Origin: Gallionella sp.
GTDB taxonomy: Bacteria > Pseudomonadota > Gammaproteobacteria > Burkholderiales > Gallionellaceae
Reading direction: 5' to 3'
Assembly: GCA_017880945.1 (NCBI GenBank)
Contig: JADGRM010000154.1
Coordinates: 1 to 5,293 of the forward strand
Length of the DNA: 5,293 nt
In this document: in pieces, positions 4,143-5,293 of the stretch
How the letters are laid out: each line of letters starts with the position of its first letter
How positions within the stretch are numbered: the first letter of the stretch is position 1
Made by a program: the position numbers and the translations under genes
The notes under the pieces: model-generated
What the model was told of the DNA's origin: nothing
Databases searched by the model: none
What the model saw: only the letters and a program-made list of their open reading frames with translations

Positions 4143-5293
4143 ATGCCTACGCTAAGTCGCAGTGATTACCGGACGCTGGTGTTAGCCGCATTGGGTGGTG
4201 CATTGGAATTTTACGATTTCATCATCTTCGTGTTCTTCGCGGTGGTGATCGCGAAGCTGTTCTTTCCGCCCGACATGCCGGACTGGTTGCGCCAGTTGCA
4301 GACCTTCGGCATCTTTGCGGCAGGTTATCTGGCGCGGCCGTTAGGCGGCATCGTGATGGCGCACTTCGGCGATCTTCTGGGGCGCAAACGGATGTTCATG
4401 CTGAGCATCTTCCTGATGGCAGTGCCGACGCTGGCGATCGGCTTGTTGCCGACCTATGCCGTCATCGGCATCTGGGCTCCGCTGCTGTTGCTCGCGTTGC
4501 GCGTGCTGCAGGGGGCTGCGATCGGCGGGGAGGTGCCGGGTGCCTGGGTTTTCGTCTCCGAACATGTGCCGCCGCGACGTGTCGGCTTCGCCTGCGGCAC
4601 GCTGACCGCCGGACTGACCGGCGGAATCTTGCTCGGTTCGCTGGTGGCGACCGCGATCAACAAGCTGTATGCACCCGCAGAATTGCTCACGGAAGGCTGG
4701 CGCGTGCCATTCATCATCGGCGGAATCTTTGGATTGCTTTCAGCCTGGTTGCGCCAGTGGCTGCATGAAACGCCAGTGTTCAAGGAGATGCAGGCACGGC
4801 AAACGTTGTCAAACGAATTGCCGTTGAAGACGGTGATACGCGAACATCGTCCCGCCGTTATTCTGACCATGCTGATGACCTGGCTGCTGTCCGCCGCGAT
4901 CGTGGTGATGATATTGATGACCCCGACGCTGGTGCAGAAGCTCTATGCCATTCCTGCCGCTACCGCCTTGCAGGCGAACAGCATCGCAACATTATTTTTA
5001 AGCCTTGGCTGCGTGGTGTTCGGTGCGCTGGCCGATCGTTATGGCGCGGGGCGGGTACTGATGGTTGGCTGTGCGATGTTGGGCATCACCTCGGCGCTGT
5101 TCTATCAGCAGATGTCGGTCGCACCGCAAAACATCAATGGGTTGTACGCCTTGTGCGGGTTCTTTGTAGGCGTGATCGGCGTGGTGCCGAGTGTCGCTGT
5201 CAAGTTGTTCCCGCCGGTGGTGCGTTTTTCCGGATTGTCGTTTTCCTACAACGTGGCTTATGCGGTGTTCGGCGGACTTACGCCGGTAGCGGT
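4143..5293 (+). CDS. MFS transporter, metabolite:H+ symporter type (partial, 3' end outside window)
   Basis: This is an inner-membrane major facilitator of the metabolite:H+ symporter group (relatives include ProP, KgtP and ShiA), which import small organic acids, betaines or similar compounds with protons. 383 codons are visible with no stop; relatives have about 430 residues, so the last helix or so is missing. Visible marks are GGALEFYDF in helix 1 (18-26, where relatives often have EWYDF), AGYLARPLGG (60-69), the loop 2-3 motif GDLLGRKR (76-83), RVLQGAAIGGEVPG (120-133), and LRQWLHETPVF, the RxxLxETPxF hallmark, near 205-215. A second loop motif, GALADRYGAGR, begins at 294. The start has a good ribosome site (AGGGAA at 4129-4134, 8 nt away). 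The substrate cannot be read from the sequence, and no catabolic gene adjoins it. It is transcribed divergently from rpmE. Confidence 0.92.
   Translation, partial: MPTLSRSDYRTLVLAALGGALEFYDFIIFVFFAVVIAKLFFPPDMPDWLRQLQTFGIFAAGYLARPLGGIVMAHFGDLLGRKRMFMLSIFLMAVPTLAIGLLPTYAVIGIWAPLLLLALRVLQGAAIGGEVPGAWVFVSEHVPPRRVGFACGTLTAGLTGGILLGSLVATAINKLYAPAELLTEGWRVPFIIGGIFGLLSAWLRQWLHETPVFKEMQARQTLSNELPLKTVIREHRPAVILTMLMTWLLSAAIVVMILMTPTLVQKLYAIPAATALQANSIATLFLSLGCVVFGALADRYGAGRVLMVGCAMLGITSALFYQQMSVAPQNINGLYALCGFFVGVIGVVPSVAVKLFPPVVRFSGLSFSYNVAYAVFGGLTPVA

Noticed and set aside
4454..4870. 138-codon open frame on the - strand inside the transporter
   Set aside because: It is antisense to a clear MFS coding frame and shows no recognisable domain.

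Overview
The window looks like ordinary chromosomal DNA of a betaproteobacterium of moderate GC content. This placement is inferred from the style of the hisD, rpmE and MFS proteins; no marker fixes the species. There are four protein-coding genes. hisD (histidinol dehydrogenase, complete, + strand) fills 87-1397. A membrane glycosyltransferase of the GT39/ArnT type (complete, - strand) fills 1429-3075 and converges on hisD with a 31-bp gap. rpmE (ribosomal protein bL31, complete, - strand) lies at 3714-3929. A metabolite:H+ symporter-type MFS transporter (+ strand) starts at 4143 and runs off the right edge.

The intergenic DNA falls into four parts. Bases 1-86, before hisD, hold three imperfect copies of a short GCAATC-type motif. 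Bases 3076-3350, upstream of the glycosyltransferase, hold no credible gene but several short inverted repeats. Bases 3351-3713 hold a strong bidirectional terminator followed by a tandem array of hairpin-forming units that runs up to the rpmE stop codon. Bases 3930-4142 form the divergent control region of rpmE and the transporter: a fair sigma70-like promoter for rpmE overlapped by a perfect 10-bp inverted repeat, then a leader hairpin before the transporter.

The most unusual item is the array at about 3415-3690. Five copies of a short boundary motif (TAGCCA plus about nine related bases) occur at 35-56 bp intervals. Three of them close with TGGTTA about 42-48 bp after the motif begins. Inside these boundaries the arm sequences differ from unit to unit, yet each unit keeps its self-complementarity, and several share a 7-nt loop starting with AAA or AAAA. 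This suggests selection on structure rather than sequence, but no function can be assigned. On the - strand the array would be a long structured 3' UTR of rpmE ending at the terminator near 3351-3376. On the + strand no promoter for it is evident.

The genes do not form one pathway. hisD belongs to histidine biosynthesis, the glycosyltransferase to envelope glycan or lipid modification, rpmE to the ribosome, and the transporter to uptake of an unidentified small metabolite.
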